From: Terriglobia bacterium
GTDB taxonomy: Bacteria; Acidobacteriota; Terriglobia; Bryobacterales; Bryobacteraceae
Length of the DNA stretch: 38,032 bases
Assembly (NCBI GenBank): GCA_019242155.1
Contig: JAFAWA010000482.1
Span: forward strand, 1 to 38,032
Direction: 5' to 3'
This document shows, one piece after another, positions 1 to 7,447 of this stretch (position 1 is its first letter; every line of letters begins with the position of its first letter). Both the position numbers and the translations under genes were made by a program. The notes under the pieces are model-generated. The model made no database searches. It worked only from the letters and a program-made list of their open reading frames with translations, and was not told the DNA's origin.

Positions 1-376
1 TGTCCCTGATCTCCGGAATCATTACCACCAGGGAAATCAGGGTCGAAACCGCGAACCCGCCATACTGGAGCCATCGCCCGAACGTAGCCAAACCTTTGTG
101 GCGCGCCAAAATCAGGCTGTACAATTCCAGCACCACCCATACCGAGAGAAACCATGTGACCGGCTGGGCAAGCGTCCAGAACCACAGGTATATCCGCCCG
201 CTAAAGTGATGCTCGAAGATCGGATTTAACCAGGAGTAGAGCGAGGTAAATAATAAGAATGCCAACAGTCCGCGGTAGGAGACCGCGAGGCCGCTGCGCC
301 ATAACTTCACACAGCAGAGGCCGCATCCGGCGGCGATCAGATAAGAAAAGGTTGTGGCCAGCGCGGCACTCGACAT
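1..376 (-). CDS. Multi-pass membrane protein, C-terminus beyond window edge
   Basis: This reading frame has no stop before the left edge, so only about 125 N-terminal residues are visible. It begins MSSAALATTFSYLIAAG at the ATG at 374-376; an in-frame TAG lies 24 bases upstream, so no longer ATG form exists. The visible part has about four hydrophobic segments (roughly residues 4-22, 35-48, 63-86 and 103-118) with short loops such as SWLNPIFEHHFSGRIY, which indicates an integral inner-membrane protein. I do not recognise the family. It lies 48 bases downstream of the repeat peptide gene on the same strand, so the two may be co-transcribed. It could be involved with that peptide, but nothing in the sequence proves this. 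Confidence 0.6.
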   Translation of the reverse strand, partial: MSSAALATTFSYLIAAGCGLCCVKLWRSGLAVSYRGLLAFLLFTSLYSWLNPIFEHHFSGRIYLWFWTLAQPVTWFLSVWVVLELYSLILARHKGLATFGRWLQYGGFAVSTLISLVVMIPEIRD

Positions 377-424
377 TAGCGATAGCCCAGGCTGATTCTA
401 ACATCGAGTGCCACAGAGTTGTCT

Positions 425-646
425 TCAATTTTGCACGACGCAGTCATCACACGGGAACGGCCCCATGATGATCCGGCTCGCGGTCTGCTGCACGCAGTCA
501 TCACACGGAAAGGGGCCCATGATGATCCGGCCGGCAGTCTGCTGCACGCAGTCGTCGCACGGAAACGGGCCCATGATAATCTGGTTCGCCGGCAGAGTCG
601 ATGTCAGAGCTAATGTAGTAATCGCAAGGAGTAGCAGTTTCTTCAT
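425..646 (-). CDS. Small secreted peptide with three 18-residue CDDC repeats
   Basis: This is a 73-residue peptide. The first about 20 residues (MKKLLLLAITTLALTSTLPA) are a clear Sec signal sequence, with probable cleavage after LPA. The rest is almost entirely three tandem copies of an 18-residue unit, IIMGPFPCDDCVQQTAGR, with one or two changes per copy; each copy carries a C-x2-C pair. I chose the ATG at 644-646 over the upstream GTG at 653-655 because GAAGGG lies 8 bases before that ATG and would touch the GTG. The mature peptide would hold six cysteines in three CDDC motifs, suited to metal binding, disulfides or post-translational modification. The pattern resembles multi-core precursor peptides, but no modification enzyme is visible. 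A membrane-protein gene follows it on the same strand. Confidence 0.7.
   Translation of the reverse strand: MKKLLLLAITTLALTSTLPANQIIMGPFPCDDCVQQTAGRIIMGPFPCDDCVQQTASRIIMGPFPCDDCVVQN
440..601. repeat. Three tandem 54-bp coding repeats
   Basis: Units start at 440, 494 and 548, each beginning GCAGTC(A/G)TC(A/G)CACGG on the + strand. They encode the three 18-residue peptide units. Units 1 and 2 are nearly identical and unit 3 is more diverged. Most differences keep the protein unchanged, which suggests selection on the peptide after duplication. Confidence 0.85.
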
Positions 647-798
647 GATCTTCACCCTTCTGTTAACCTTAGAACGCGCTTAGCGGATGATTTAGACTAT
701 ACGGTACTGCGGGGAATACGGCGTTTCTCTCAAGGATTTTCTAAAAACGGAACAGACCTTACGCCCCGAGCGTCCGAAAGCCGTACGGAAGCACTAAG

Positions 799-1224
799 GT
801 GACCCCGCAACGCGCATCAACAAAGAACCACTCCTGGAACCGTAGGCTGTTGGAAATTCCAACTCTTTTCGGGCGCCTGGTTTTCGTCAGTTCACTGCGC
901 GACTCTGCCGGCCTCTACCAGGAAATCGCACTCTCTACGATGCTCGGACCGAACGAGGCCCAACGCGTCCTCAGCCAGGCTCATCGCGAGATATTTTCCG
1001 AATGGCTGGCGCTTGGTCTCGCGGCTAAGAAGAGCGACCTCGAAACCTACCTGGCCGCCGCCGCCCAGGACCTCCGGGCACCGCTCTCCGCCCAATGGTT
1101 CCAGCAGCTTATACCGCTTTCGGCGCGGGCGCCGGAACAGCAGTTGTATCTGGCGGATCTGGAAGCGCTGTTGGAACGGTGGAGGGACGGATCTGGTCCC
1201 GCCGTTTCCCGTCAAGGAGCATAG
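799..1224 (+). CDS. Hypothetical cytoplasmic protein (acidobacterial type)
   Basis: This is a 141-residue soluble protein that starts with GTG at 799; GGAAG sits 7 bases upstream. It has no signal peptide or membrane segment. The middle part (LFGRLVFVSSLRDSAGLYQE, then a helical stretch with EIFSEWLALGL and DLETYL) resembles a family of short proteins that I associate with Acidobacteriota and whose function is unknown. Its 3' end overlaps the 3' end of the convergent XRE-type regulator by 116 bases, so one or both termini may be longer than the functional domain. No function can be assigned. Confidence 0.6.
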   Translation: MTPQRASTKNHSWNRRLLEIPTLFGRLVFVSSLRDSAGLYQEIALSTMLGPNEAQRVLSQAHREIFSEWLALGLAAKKSDLETYLAAAAQDLRAPLSAQWFQQLIPLSARAPEQQLYLADLEALLERWRDGSGPAVSRQGA

Positions 1225-1960
1225 CGGCCCCGATCACTTGCCCTACTACGTCAATTCCGCCCGGATACTGGAATTCGGCCGGGCTCTTCTCGGAGCTCGG
1301 GTGAAACTGCACTAGGAGACGGTTATTTTGCAACGCGCACCAGCCGCACAGAAACCCATGGCGGTGTTCTAAAAAATAGATGGGGCGATCAAATTCACTA
1401 GTCCACCCGCCGCGCGCCGGCCTGCGCCGGTTCTCATCAATTACCACCAAAGAACCAGGCCGCAGAATTGGGAACATCGACGAGTCCTTTAAACCCACCA
1501 GCCCGTAACGATAGCGCCGGTAATCGAAACCATGCAGAAAACTGAGAGGCACCTTGCCCCACTCGCGAATCAAGCGGCTCAAAAACGTGGTCTGATCGAG
1601 GTCGATCCCGGTTTCCGCCGTGATCGGAACCGCGGCGTGGCCATTAGGCGTAACCTCAAGGGTATGTGTTTCTCCCAACGGGACTTGAAGCGCCTCGCCC
1701 GCCAGCAGATGCACCGGAACCCCGTACCACCGCATCACTTCGTGCATATCAAGGTGGTACACCGCGCACAGGGTGTACAGACGGAACAGCGAGGGAAGAC
1801 ATCCCCCGGTTTCAATATCCGCCAACCGGCTCAGCGGCAAAGCAAAATCCGGATTCCCCCGGCGCGCCGCAATCTCCTGGCTGGCCTCCGCCACGTCGCG
1901 GTAAGTCAGCTTAAGCCGCTCGCGCGCGCGCCTCAGCTTTTCTCCGGCCGCCATTCCCAT
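1109..1960 (-). CDS. XRE-family transcriptional regulator with LexA/S24-like C-terminal domain
   Basis: A 283-residue protein. Residues about 5-60 form a helix-turn-helix of the Cro/C1 type (GEKLRRARERLKLTYRDVAEAS, then LSRLADIETG). The C-terminal half contains LVGLKDSSMFPILRPGSLVVIDENRR, matching the S24/LexA fold with the serine-like SSMFP motif; the general-base Lys is not obvious, so self-cleavage is doubtful. A Pro/Ala-rich tail of about 30 residues ends the protein. Starts at 1960 or 1954 are both possible, with AAGGGGAAGAG just upstream. It is divergent from ubiX, with a perfect inverted repeat between them that could be its operator. Its last 116 bases overlap the convergent hypothetical gene. 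Confidence 0.75.
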   Translation of the reverse strand: MGMAAGEKLRRARERLKLTYRDVAEASQEIAARRGNPDFALPLSRLADIETGGCLPSLFRLYTLCAVYHLDMHEVMRWYGVPVHLLAGEALQVPLGETHTLEVTPNGHAAVPITAETGIDLDQTTFLSRLIREWGKVPLSFLHGFDYRRYRYGLVGLKDSSMFPILRPGSLVVIDENRRRPARGGWTSEFDRPIYFLEHRHGFLCGWCALQNNRLLVQFHPSSEKSPAEFQYPGGIDVVGQVIGAAMLLDGKRRDQIRPSTVPTALPDPPDTTAVPAPAPKAV

Positions 1961-2053
1961 CTCTTCCCCTTACTTGCCGGCTTTATTCACCCTAAAAATA
2001 GACGCTCAGTATTGTATTCCGGTTGGGTAATTCCGGCAATAAAAAGTGTGGAC

Positions 2054-2075
2054 TTTGTTCCGAATCCGGAACAAA
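2054..2075. promoter_or_regulatory. Perfect 9-bp inverted repeat upstream of ubiX
   Basis: TTTGTTCCG-AATC-CGGAACAAA is a perfect inverted repeat with a 4-base centre, ending 25 bases before the ubiX start codon. It lies in the divergent region between the XRE-type regulator and ubiX. Two direct copies of TTCCGG (2017-2022 and 2031-2036) lie just upstream and share the half-site core. It is probably an operator, most simply for the adjacent regulator. A terminator role is unlikely because there is no T-run. Confidence 0.5.
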
Positions 2076-2100
2076 TTAAAAATATTCGAGAAATCCGCAG

Positions 2101-2661
2101 ATGACAATCGTCATTGGAATTACGGGTGCCAGCGGCGCAGTCTACGGCCTGCGTCTGCTAGAAAGACTGTGTCGCGAGCAAACCGAAATTCATTTGATTC
2201 TGACGAGGTCGGGAGAGAAAACAATCTTTCTCGAAACCGGTAAAGCCGTGGCTGAAGTTCGAAACCTGGCTAAGTATACTTATGCATTTGAGGATATCTC
2301 CTGCCGGCTGGCCAGCGGCTCTTTCCACACCGACGCCATGGTGATCGCGCCCTGTTCCATCCACACCATGTCCGCCATCGCCACCGGCATCACCTCAAAC
2401 CTGTTAGTCCGCGCCGCCGACGTCACCCTCAAAGAGCGCCGCAAGTTGATTCTCATGGTGCGCGAGAGTCCCTTTCACTTGGGCCATCTCCGGAATATGA
2501 CCGCCCTCGCCGAAATGGGCGCCATCATCGCGCCGCCGGTGCCCGGATTTTACACTAAACCCCAAACTGTGATGGACATCGTAGACCATAGCATAGACCG
2601 CATCATGGACCTGCTCGGCCTCCCCGATCCCCGCGCCCGCCGCTGGGAGGGCCCCAAGTGA
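2101..2661 (+). CDS. ubiX: Flavin prenyltransferase UbiX
   Basis: At 186 residues this matches the usual UbiX/Pad1 length. The family makes prenylated FMN, the cofactor of UbiD-type decarboxylases, from FMN and dimethylallyl phosphate. Visible motifs are the N-terminal nucleotide-binding GITGASGA (residues 6-13), the APCSIHTMSAIATGI segment, and the hallmark RRKLILMVRESPFHLGHLRNM-type region in the second half. It is cytoplasmic and has no transmembrane helix. Its stop overlaps the GTG start of pheA (GTGA, 4 bases), so the two are translationally coupled. UbiX would serve UbiD-family enzymes such as those of quinone synthesis; the organism uses the futalosine route, judging from mqnA elsewhere in the window. 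Confidence 0.9.
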   Translation: MTIVIGITGASGAVYGLRLLERLCREQTEIHLILTRSGEKTIFLETGKAVAEVRNLAKYTYAFEDISCRLASGSFHTDAMVIAPCSIHTMSAIATGITSNLLVRAADVTLKERRKLILMVRESPFHLGHLRNMTALAEMGAIIAPPVPGFYTKPQTVMDIVDHSIDRIMDLLGLPDPRARRWEGPK

Positions 2662-3515
2662 AGCCCCCCAAGGAACGGATCGCCTTCCAGGGCGAGCGCG
2701 GCGCATTCAGCGAAGAGGCAGCCCGCCGCCTGGTCGCACCGGGCGTTGCCGTCATGCCCTGCCCCCGTTTCGAAGACGTGTTTCGCAGCCTCAAGGAAGG
2801 AACCGTTACCGGCGCCGTGGTCCCCATCGAAAACAGCCTCGCCGGATCCGTGCACGAAAACTACGACCACCTCCAGAATTTCGAGCTGCCGATAACCGCC
2901 GAAACCAGCGTCCGCATCGTACACAATTTAATCGCGCCGAATCCGGTGAAATTCTCATCAATTCGCCGGGTCTTTTCCCATCCGGTCGCCCTGAATCAAT
3001 GTCTCAATTTCTTCGCCTCTAATTCTCAAATCGAACGCGTCCCTTTCTATGACACCGCCGGAAGCGTCAAAATGATCACCGAGGAGAAGCTTACCGATGC
3101 CGCAGCCATCGCCTCCGCGGTAGCCGCCGAAACCTACGGGGCAAAGATTCTCCGCAAATCGATCGAAGATGACCGCGAGAATTACACCCGCTTCTTTCTG
3201 CTCCGGCAGCCGCAATTTACTAAAAAATTTGGACCGAAGCCCGCCTCCGGCCCCGCCGAATGGAAGACATCGCTGGTGTTTACTACGCGCAACGCCCCCG
3301 GTAGCCTGTTTCGGGCGCTCGCTGCCTTCGCCCTGCGCGATCTGAACCTTACCAAAATCGAATCGCGGCCCCTCCGCGGTAAGCCTTGGGAGTATCTCTT
3401 CTACCTCGATTTTCTCGGGCATGTAGATTCCGCTCCCGCGCGTAACGCATTGAACCATTTGGCCGAACTGGCCGATTTTCTCCGTGTTCTCGGGTGCTAC
3501 CCTAAGGGCGCCTGA
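2658..3515 (+). CDS. pheA: Prephenate dehydratase with ACT domain
   Basis: A 285-residue monofunctional prephenate dehydratase, which converts prephenate to phenylpyruvate for phenylalanine synthesis. The catalytic domain opens with IAFQGERGAFSEEAA and includes VVPIENSLAGSVHENYD. It ends with the active-site TRF triplet (Thr177-Arg178-Phe179) in DDRENYTRFFLL. Residues about 203-280 are a regulatory ACT domain (TTRNAPGSLFRALAAFALRDLN) with the ESRP phenylalanine-binding motif at 235-238, so feedback inhibition by Phe is expected. No chorismate mutase domain is fused. The GTG start overlaps the ubiX stop. The lon start lies 22 bases beyond the stop, so the three genes probably form one transcript. 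Confidence 0.93.
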   Translation: MKPPKERIAFQGERGAFSEEAARRLVAPGVAVMPCPRFEDVFRSLKEGTVTGAVVPIENSLAGSVHENYDHLQNFELPITAETSVRIVHNLIAPNPVKFSSIRRVFSHPVALNQCLNFFASNSQIERVPFYDTAGSVKMITEEKLTDAAAIASAVAAETYGAKILRKSIEDDRENYTRFFLLRQPQFTKKFGPKPASGPAEWKTSLVFTTRNAPGSLFRALAAFALRDLNLTKIESRPLRGKPWEYLFYLDFLGHVDSAPARNALNHLAELADFLRVLGCYPKGA

Positions 3516-3537
3516 CGGTACACTGAAGGCAGAAGTC

Positions 3538-5916
3538 ATGGATGTCCAGGAAGAACAGTTACCCTCCCCGCCGGAGCCGGTCCTAGACGAACTGGAAGAG
3601 GTTCCCGTACTGACTGTCCGCGATACGGTGCTCTTCCCCGGCGCCATGATGCCCATTACCGTGGGCCGCCCCTCTTCACTCGCCCTGGTGCAGTCCCTGG
3701 GCGAAAACCGCTCCCTGGCCGTCGTCTCCCAACTCGACGCGCACGTCGACACGCCCGGTCCCGATGACCTCTACCCAGTGGGAACACTCTGCGTCCTGCA
3801 CAAAGTAATCCGCGTCCCCCGGGAAAACCTGCTGCTCTTCTGTGAAGGCGTGTCCCGGATCCGCACCCGCGAGTACACCGCGCGCGAGCCCTTCCTCAAA
3901 GCGCGCATCGAAAAGATTCCGGATCTCGAACCCGAGCCCAGCGAGGAATTGGAAGCCCTCCGCCAGAACGTGCTGTCCCTCTTCCAGCAGATCGTGGCTG
4001 CCGCTCCCAATCTGTCTGACGACCTTGCTTCAACCGCCGTCCACATCACCGAACCCGGCCGCCTGGCAGACTGGATCTCAGGCACCCTGCCGTCCCTCAG
4101 TCCCCCGGAGCGCCAGGAGCTGCTCGCTCAACCCGACGGCAGAACCCGGCTCAACGCCGTACATCGCCACCTCACACGCGAACTCGAACTGCTTCAGTTG
4201 CGCGGCCGCATCCAATCCCAAGTGCAAGGGCAGCTCTCCCAAAGCCAGCGCGAGTTTTATCTCCGCGAACAGCTCAAAGCCATTCAAAAGGAGCTCGGCG
4301 AAGGCGACGACACCCAGCAGGATCTCGAGGACCTCCGCCAAAAAATCGAGGCCGCCGGTCTGCCCGAAGAGCCCAAAACCGAGGCCATGCGCGAATTCAA
4401 CCGTCTCTCCCGCATGTCCTCCGGCTCGCCCGAATACGGTGTTACCCGCACCTACCTGGAGTGGATGGCCGCACTCCCCTGGAGCACCTCCTCCGGCTCC
4501 AAAATCGACGTAAAGCGCGCCCGCGAGATCCTCGACGAGGATCATTACGACCTCGAAAAGGTCAAAGAGCGCATCCTCGACTATCTCGCCGTACTGCAGT
4601 TACGCCCCGTGCTGAAAGGTCCGATTCTCTGTTTCGCGGGTCCGCCCGGAGTCGGTAAGACCTCCGTCGGCCGCTCGATTGCGCGCGCCCTCGGCCGCAA
4701 ATTCGCCCGCATTTCCATGGGCGGCATGCACGACGAGGCCGAAATCCGCGGCCACCGCCGCACCTATATCGGAGCGCTCCCCGGCCAAATCATTCAGGCC
4801 CTCCGCCGCACTGGCGCCAATGACCCGGTCTTCATGCTCGACGAGGTGGACAAGCTCGGCCGCGACTTCCGCGGCGATCCCGCTTCCGCACTCCTCGAAG
4901 TCCTCGATCCCGAACAGAACTCCACGTTTCGCGATAACTACCTCGATGTCCCCTTCGACCTCTCCAAAGTCCTGTTCATCACCACCGCCAATGTGCTCGA
5001 TCCCGTGCCCGAAGCCCTGCGCGACCGCATGGAGATCATCCCGCTCGAAGGCTACACCGAACAGGAGAAAGTCATCATCGCCTTCCGTTACCTCATTCCC
5101 AGGCAGATTGAAGAGAACGGAGTCACGGCCGAGAACGGCGTCAACTTCACCGACGAAGCCGTGCGTTTTCTCATTCGCCGTTACACCCGGGAGGCGGGCG
5201 TACGCGGCCTCGAACGCGAAATCGGCAGCATCTGCCGCAAGCAGGCCCGCCGCATCGCCGAGGGCGCGAGCGGTGCCACCGAAGCAACCCCCGCGCTCAT
5301 CGAACAGGACCTCGGCGCACCCCGCTTCCGCCCCGACACCGAAGTCGCTGGCCGCACCCGGCGTCCCGGCGTCGCCGTTGGTTTAGCCTGGACGCCCACC
5401 GGCGGTGACGTGCTCTTCATCGAAGCCGGTCGTATGCCCGGCGGCAACAAGGGCCTGATTATGACCGGGCAATTAGGCCCCGTGATGCAGGAGTCCGTCC
5501 AGGCCGCCCTGACCTGGGTTCGCCACAGCGCGCTCCGTTATTCCATCGACCCGGATCTGTTCAAGAACACAGACATCCACATCCATGTGCCCGCCGGAGC
5601 CATTCCCAAAGACGGCCCCTCAGCCGGTATCACCATGGCGACCGCTCTCCTCTCCATGCTCACCGAGCGATGCGTCCGGCCACTACTGGCCATGACGGGC
5701 GAAATCACGCTCACCGGCGAAGTGTTGCCCATAGGCGGTATCAAAGAGAAGGTCCTCGCCGCCCGCCGCAGCGGCGTCCGCGAAGTAATCCTGCCCGCGG
5801 ACAACGAAGTCAACGTTCGCGAGGATCTCAAAACCGAGCAAATCTCCGGCATCGAGATCCACTACGTCAAATCCATGGACGAAGTGGCGAAACTGGCCCT
5901 CGAACCCGGCTCCTGA
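3538..5916 (+). CDS. lon: ATP-dependent protease Lon
   Basis: This is a 792-residue LonA protease. The ATG at 3538, with AAGG upstream, was chosen; a longer form from a GTG at 3484 would overlap pheA and is not needed. The order is an N-terminal substrate-binding domain (PVLTVRDTVLFPGAMMPI onward), a coiled-coil region (QSQREFYLREQLKAIQKELG), the AAA+ module and the peptidase domain. Walker A is GPPGVGKT at 368-375 and Walker B is VFMLDE at 431-436. The catalytic dyad is Ser695 in PKDGPSAG and Lys738 in GGIKEK, 43 residues apart as in E. coli Lon. It degrades misfolded and regulatory proteins in the cytoplasm. A toxin-antitoxin pair lies just downstream, a natural Lon-linked system, though the adjacency may be chance. 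Confidence 0.95.
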   Translation: MDVQEEQLPSPPEPVLDELEEVPVLTVRDTVLFPGAMMPITVGRPSSLALVQSLGENRSLAVVSQLDAHVDTPGPDDLYPVGTLCVLHKVIRVPRENLLLFCEGVSRIRTREYTAREPFLKARIEKIPDLEPEPSEELEALRQNVLSLFQQIVAAAPNLSDDLASTAVHITEPGRLADWISGTLPSLSPPERQELLAQPDGRTRLNAVHRHLTRELELLQLRGRIQSQVQGQLSQSQREFYLREQLKAIQKELGEGDDTQQDLEDLRQKIEAAGLPEEPKTEAMREFNRLSRMSSGSPEYGVTRTYLEWMAALPWSTSSGSKIDVKRAREILDEDHYDLEKVKERILDYLAVLQLRPVLKGPILCFAGPPGVGKTSVGRSIARALGRKFARISMGGMHDEAEIRGHRRTYIGALPGQIIQALRRTGANDPVFMLDEVDKLGRDFRGDPASALLEVLDPEQNSTFRDNYLDVPFDLSKVLFITTANVLDPVPEALRDRMEIIPLEGYTEQEKVIIAFRYLIPRQIEENGVTAENGVNFTDEAVRFLIRRYTREAGVRGLEREIGSICRKQARRIAEGASGATEATPALIEQDLGAPRFRPDTEVAGRTRRPGVAVGLAWTPTGGDVLFIEAGRMPGGNKGLIMTGQLGPVMQESVQAALTWVRHSALRYSIDPDLFKNTDIHIHVPAGAIPKDGPSAGITMATALLSMLTERCVRPLLAMTGEITLTGEVLPIGGIKEKVLAARRSGVREVILPADNEVNVREDLKTEQISGIEIHYVKSMDEVAKLALEPGS

Positions 5917-6023
5917 CGCGCGGGAATTACAACCCGCCACTGTCATTGCGCCATCTGAGCCGTCTGCCCGCCTAGTTACCGATGCGATTTGGCGGGAGGC
6001 CTGGGTTGGAGTAGGATGGGGCC

Positions 6024-6248
6024 ATGGATCTCGCGGACATCCAACACGCCATCGAGGAGCTGCCCAAGGAGCAACAGGCCACGCTGGCCGCTTGGATCAC
6101 GGAACGGGACCAAGCGGAGTGGGACGCCGAGATCGAGCGCGATTTTGCGCCTGGGGGCGCCGGCATCGCCGTTATCGAGGAGATGAAGACGGACGCCCGC
6201 GACGGCCGATTCCGGCCGTTTGCCGAAGGCCGGCCGGCGAAGGGCTGA
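6024..6248 (+). CDS. Antitoxin-like small protein of a type II toxin-antitoxin pair
   Basis: A 74-residue acidic, helical protein (IEELPKEQQATLAAWITERDQAEWDAEIERDF) with a flexible C-terminal part ending GRFRPFAEG. The layout is that of short antitoxins that pair with RelE/ParE-fold toxins: an N-terminal helical part and an extended tail that wraps the toxin. A good ribosome site (AGGATGGGG) precedes the ATG. The toxin-like gene follows after 51 bases on the same strand. No clear DNA-binding motif is visible, so autoregulation is uncertain. The family assignment rests mainly on the neighbour. Confidence 0.7.
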   Translation: MDLADIQHAIEELPKEQQATLAAWITERDQAEWDAEIERDFAPGGAGIAVIEEMKTDARDGRFRPFAEGRPAKG

Positions 6249-6299
6249 CCGCAAGTTCCTGCTTGAAGCGCTCAACGTTCTTCAGGGCATGAACGGAAG

Positions 6300-6563
6300 A
6301 TGGCTCTCCGATCTTTTGCCTCCGAGCGCTTTTGGCAGCTTTACAGCGAACTGCCCGCCGAAGTGCAGCGCCTGGCAGACAAGCAATACGAATTGTTTCT
6401 CGAAGATCCCTTTCACCCGTCGCTTCGCCTTAAGCAGGTCGGGGAGGTCTGGACGGCCCGCATCGGCCGTTCCCATCGAGTGATCGGCTACCGCGAAGGC
6501 GATGCGTTCTATTGGGGGTGGATCGGCTCCCACGAAGCGTATAACAAGCTGCTGCGGAGGTGA
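6300..6563 (+). CDS. RelE/ParE-superfamily toxin
   Basis: An 87-residue protein with the compact RelE/ParE pattern: an N-terminal helical hairpin (FWQLYSELPAEVQRLADKQYELFLEDP), then FHPSLRLKQVGEVWTARIG, RSHRVIGYREGDAFYWGWIGSHEAYNKLL. The strand-forming R-I-G-R-S-H-R-V and the terminal His/Tyr region are typical of this fold. Toxins of the family are mRNA interferases or gyrase poisons; the sequence alone does not decide between them. The antitoxin-like gene lies just upstream in the same direction, the usual order. The start is preceded closely by GGAAG, so initiation may depend partly on translation of the upstream gene. Confidence 0.8.
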   Translation: MALRSFASERFWQLYSELPAEVQRLADKQYELFLEDPFHPSLRLKQVGEVWTARIGRSHRVIGYREGDAFYWGWIGSHEAYNKLLRR

Positions 6564-6711
6564 AGTTAGCCAGGCACTTTCCCCCCTCCTCGGAGATGCG
6601 GAAGGGTTCGGTGGGCTCGGGGTGCTGGATGCCGCCTCAAGCCCGTAGGTTCCCATTGCTTCTGTCATGGGGCTGCACCTTAGCGTACTCAGTTACCTTT
6701 ATCCGCGTTCT

Positions 6712-6727
6712 CTCTACTTCACCGGGA
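6712..6727. repeat. 16-bp direct repeat, copy 1 (3' end of secreted-protein gene)
   Basis: CTCTACTTCACCGGGA occurs here and again at 7362-7377, in the same orientation. This copy covers the last codons and stop of the secreted-protein gene (VPVK-stop read on the - strand). Confidence 0.8.
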
Positions 6728-7346
6728 CGTTTGGCGACAATGCAATCGAGCCTGTGTTCTTGAACCCTGCCGGTACGCAAAAGATACTCGGGTCGGGCTC
6801 CACGCCCATGATGATGTTGGTGTACTCGGTTACGTGTCTTACGCGTCTGCCATTGAACACCGACTCAAACTCACTCAGCACCGGGATTTTGTATTCAGGC
6901 GAGATCCAGGTTTGACCTGCAAGCTGTTTGGTATTGCCGTCATAATTTGGCACCGCCGCCGTAAACAGACCGTTGATTGTGCGCGTCTCTTGCCCCGGTT
7001 TAACCGCCAGGGGCGGCGCGTTATAAGGGGCGATCTTTCTGACTACCCCGTCCGATCCCCTTCCCTCAAAGATGGTGTACTGCTTCGTGAAGTACTTGAT
7101 GATTATGTTCTGATAATCCATATTCAGCACCGCGGTCATGGGCTGGTGGGTGCCTGTATAGTCGATCCTGATCTCCGTACCGTCCCCCGCGCGTGCAAAT
7201 AGGCCCGTAGACTGGTGATCTAGTTTGGCATTGCCGTCCTCATCCACCGTATACGTGGTAGTGACGATCGTGGCCGTAATCGGCGTGGTAACGCCTGCGC
7301 GTAGCAGGGCTCCGCAAAGGATCAGACTCGCGGCAAGTACTTTCAT
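6714..7346 (-). CDS. Secreted protein of unknown function
   Basis: A 210-residue protein with a short signal peptide (MKVLAASLILCGALLRAG). The mature part is rich in beta-type segments (ITATIVTTTYTVDEDGNAKLD, GTEIRIDYTGTHQPMTAVLN) and contains one Cys near the end (SIFCVPAGFKNTG). It is probably exported to the periplasm or beyond. A strong ribosome site, AGGAGGAG, precedes the start. I do not recognise a family with a known function. It is divergent from the SRPBCC-ArsR operon. The gene is bracketed by two copies of a 16-bp direct repeat; the upstream copy could be the tail of a lost tandem paralogue. Confidence 0.75.
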   Translation of the reverse strand: MKVLAASLILCGALLRAGVTTPITATIVTTTYTVDEDGNAKLDHQSTGLFARAGDGTEIRIDYTGTHQPMTAVLNMDYQNIIIKYFTKQYTIFEGRGSDGVVRKIAPYNAPPLAVKPGQETRTINGLFTAAVPNYDGNTKQLAGQTWISPEYKIPVLSEFESVFNGRRVRHVTEYTNIIMGVEPDPSIFCVPAGFKNTGSIALSPNVPVK

Positions 7347-7361
7347 ACTGTTCTCCTCCTA

Positions 7362-7377
7362 CTCTACTTCACCGGGA
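7362..7377. repeat. 16-bp direct repeat, copy 2 (upstream of secreted-protein gene)
   Basis: This is identical to 6712-6727. Read on the - strand in the same frame sense it would again encode IPVK-stop, just before the ribosome site of the 210-residue protein gene. Confidence 0.8.
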
Positions 7378-7405
7378 TCAACGTGCAAAACCATCCGCCC
7401 CTAAA

Positions 7406-7423
7406 TGCAACCCAACGGTTGCA
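7406..7423. promoter_or_regulatory. Distal operator for ArsR-type repressor
   Basis: TGCAACC-CAAC-GGTTGCA is a perfect 7-bp inverted repeat with a 4-base centre. Its arms are identical to those of the second copy 42 bases downstream, about four helical turns away. This fits binding of two dimers on the same face of the DNA. Confidence 0.7.
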
Positions 7424-7447
7424 CATCCCCGCCTCCCGGTGCTAAAT

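Noticed and set aside
440-601. CRISPR-like array
   Set aside because: The 54-bp units are contiguous with no spacers and keep a reading frame; they are coding repeats.
408-683. Open frame of about 90 codons on the + strand through the repeat region
   Set aside because: It is antisense to the peptide with a clear signal sequence and ribosome site, and its own product has none.
1532-2104. + strand open frame (190 codons)
   Set aside because: It is antisense to the XRE-type regulator and runs into the ubiX promoter region.
5917-5940. GCGGG..CCCGC hairpin after lon as terminator
   Set aside because: Only a five-base stem with an 8-base loop and no T-run.
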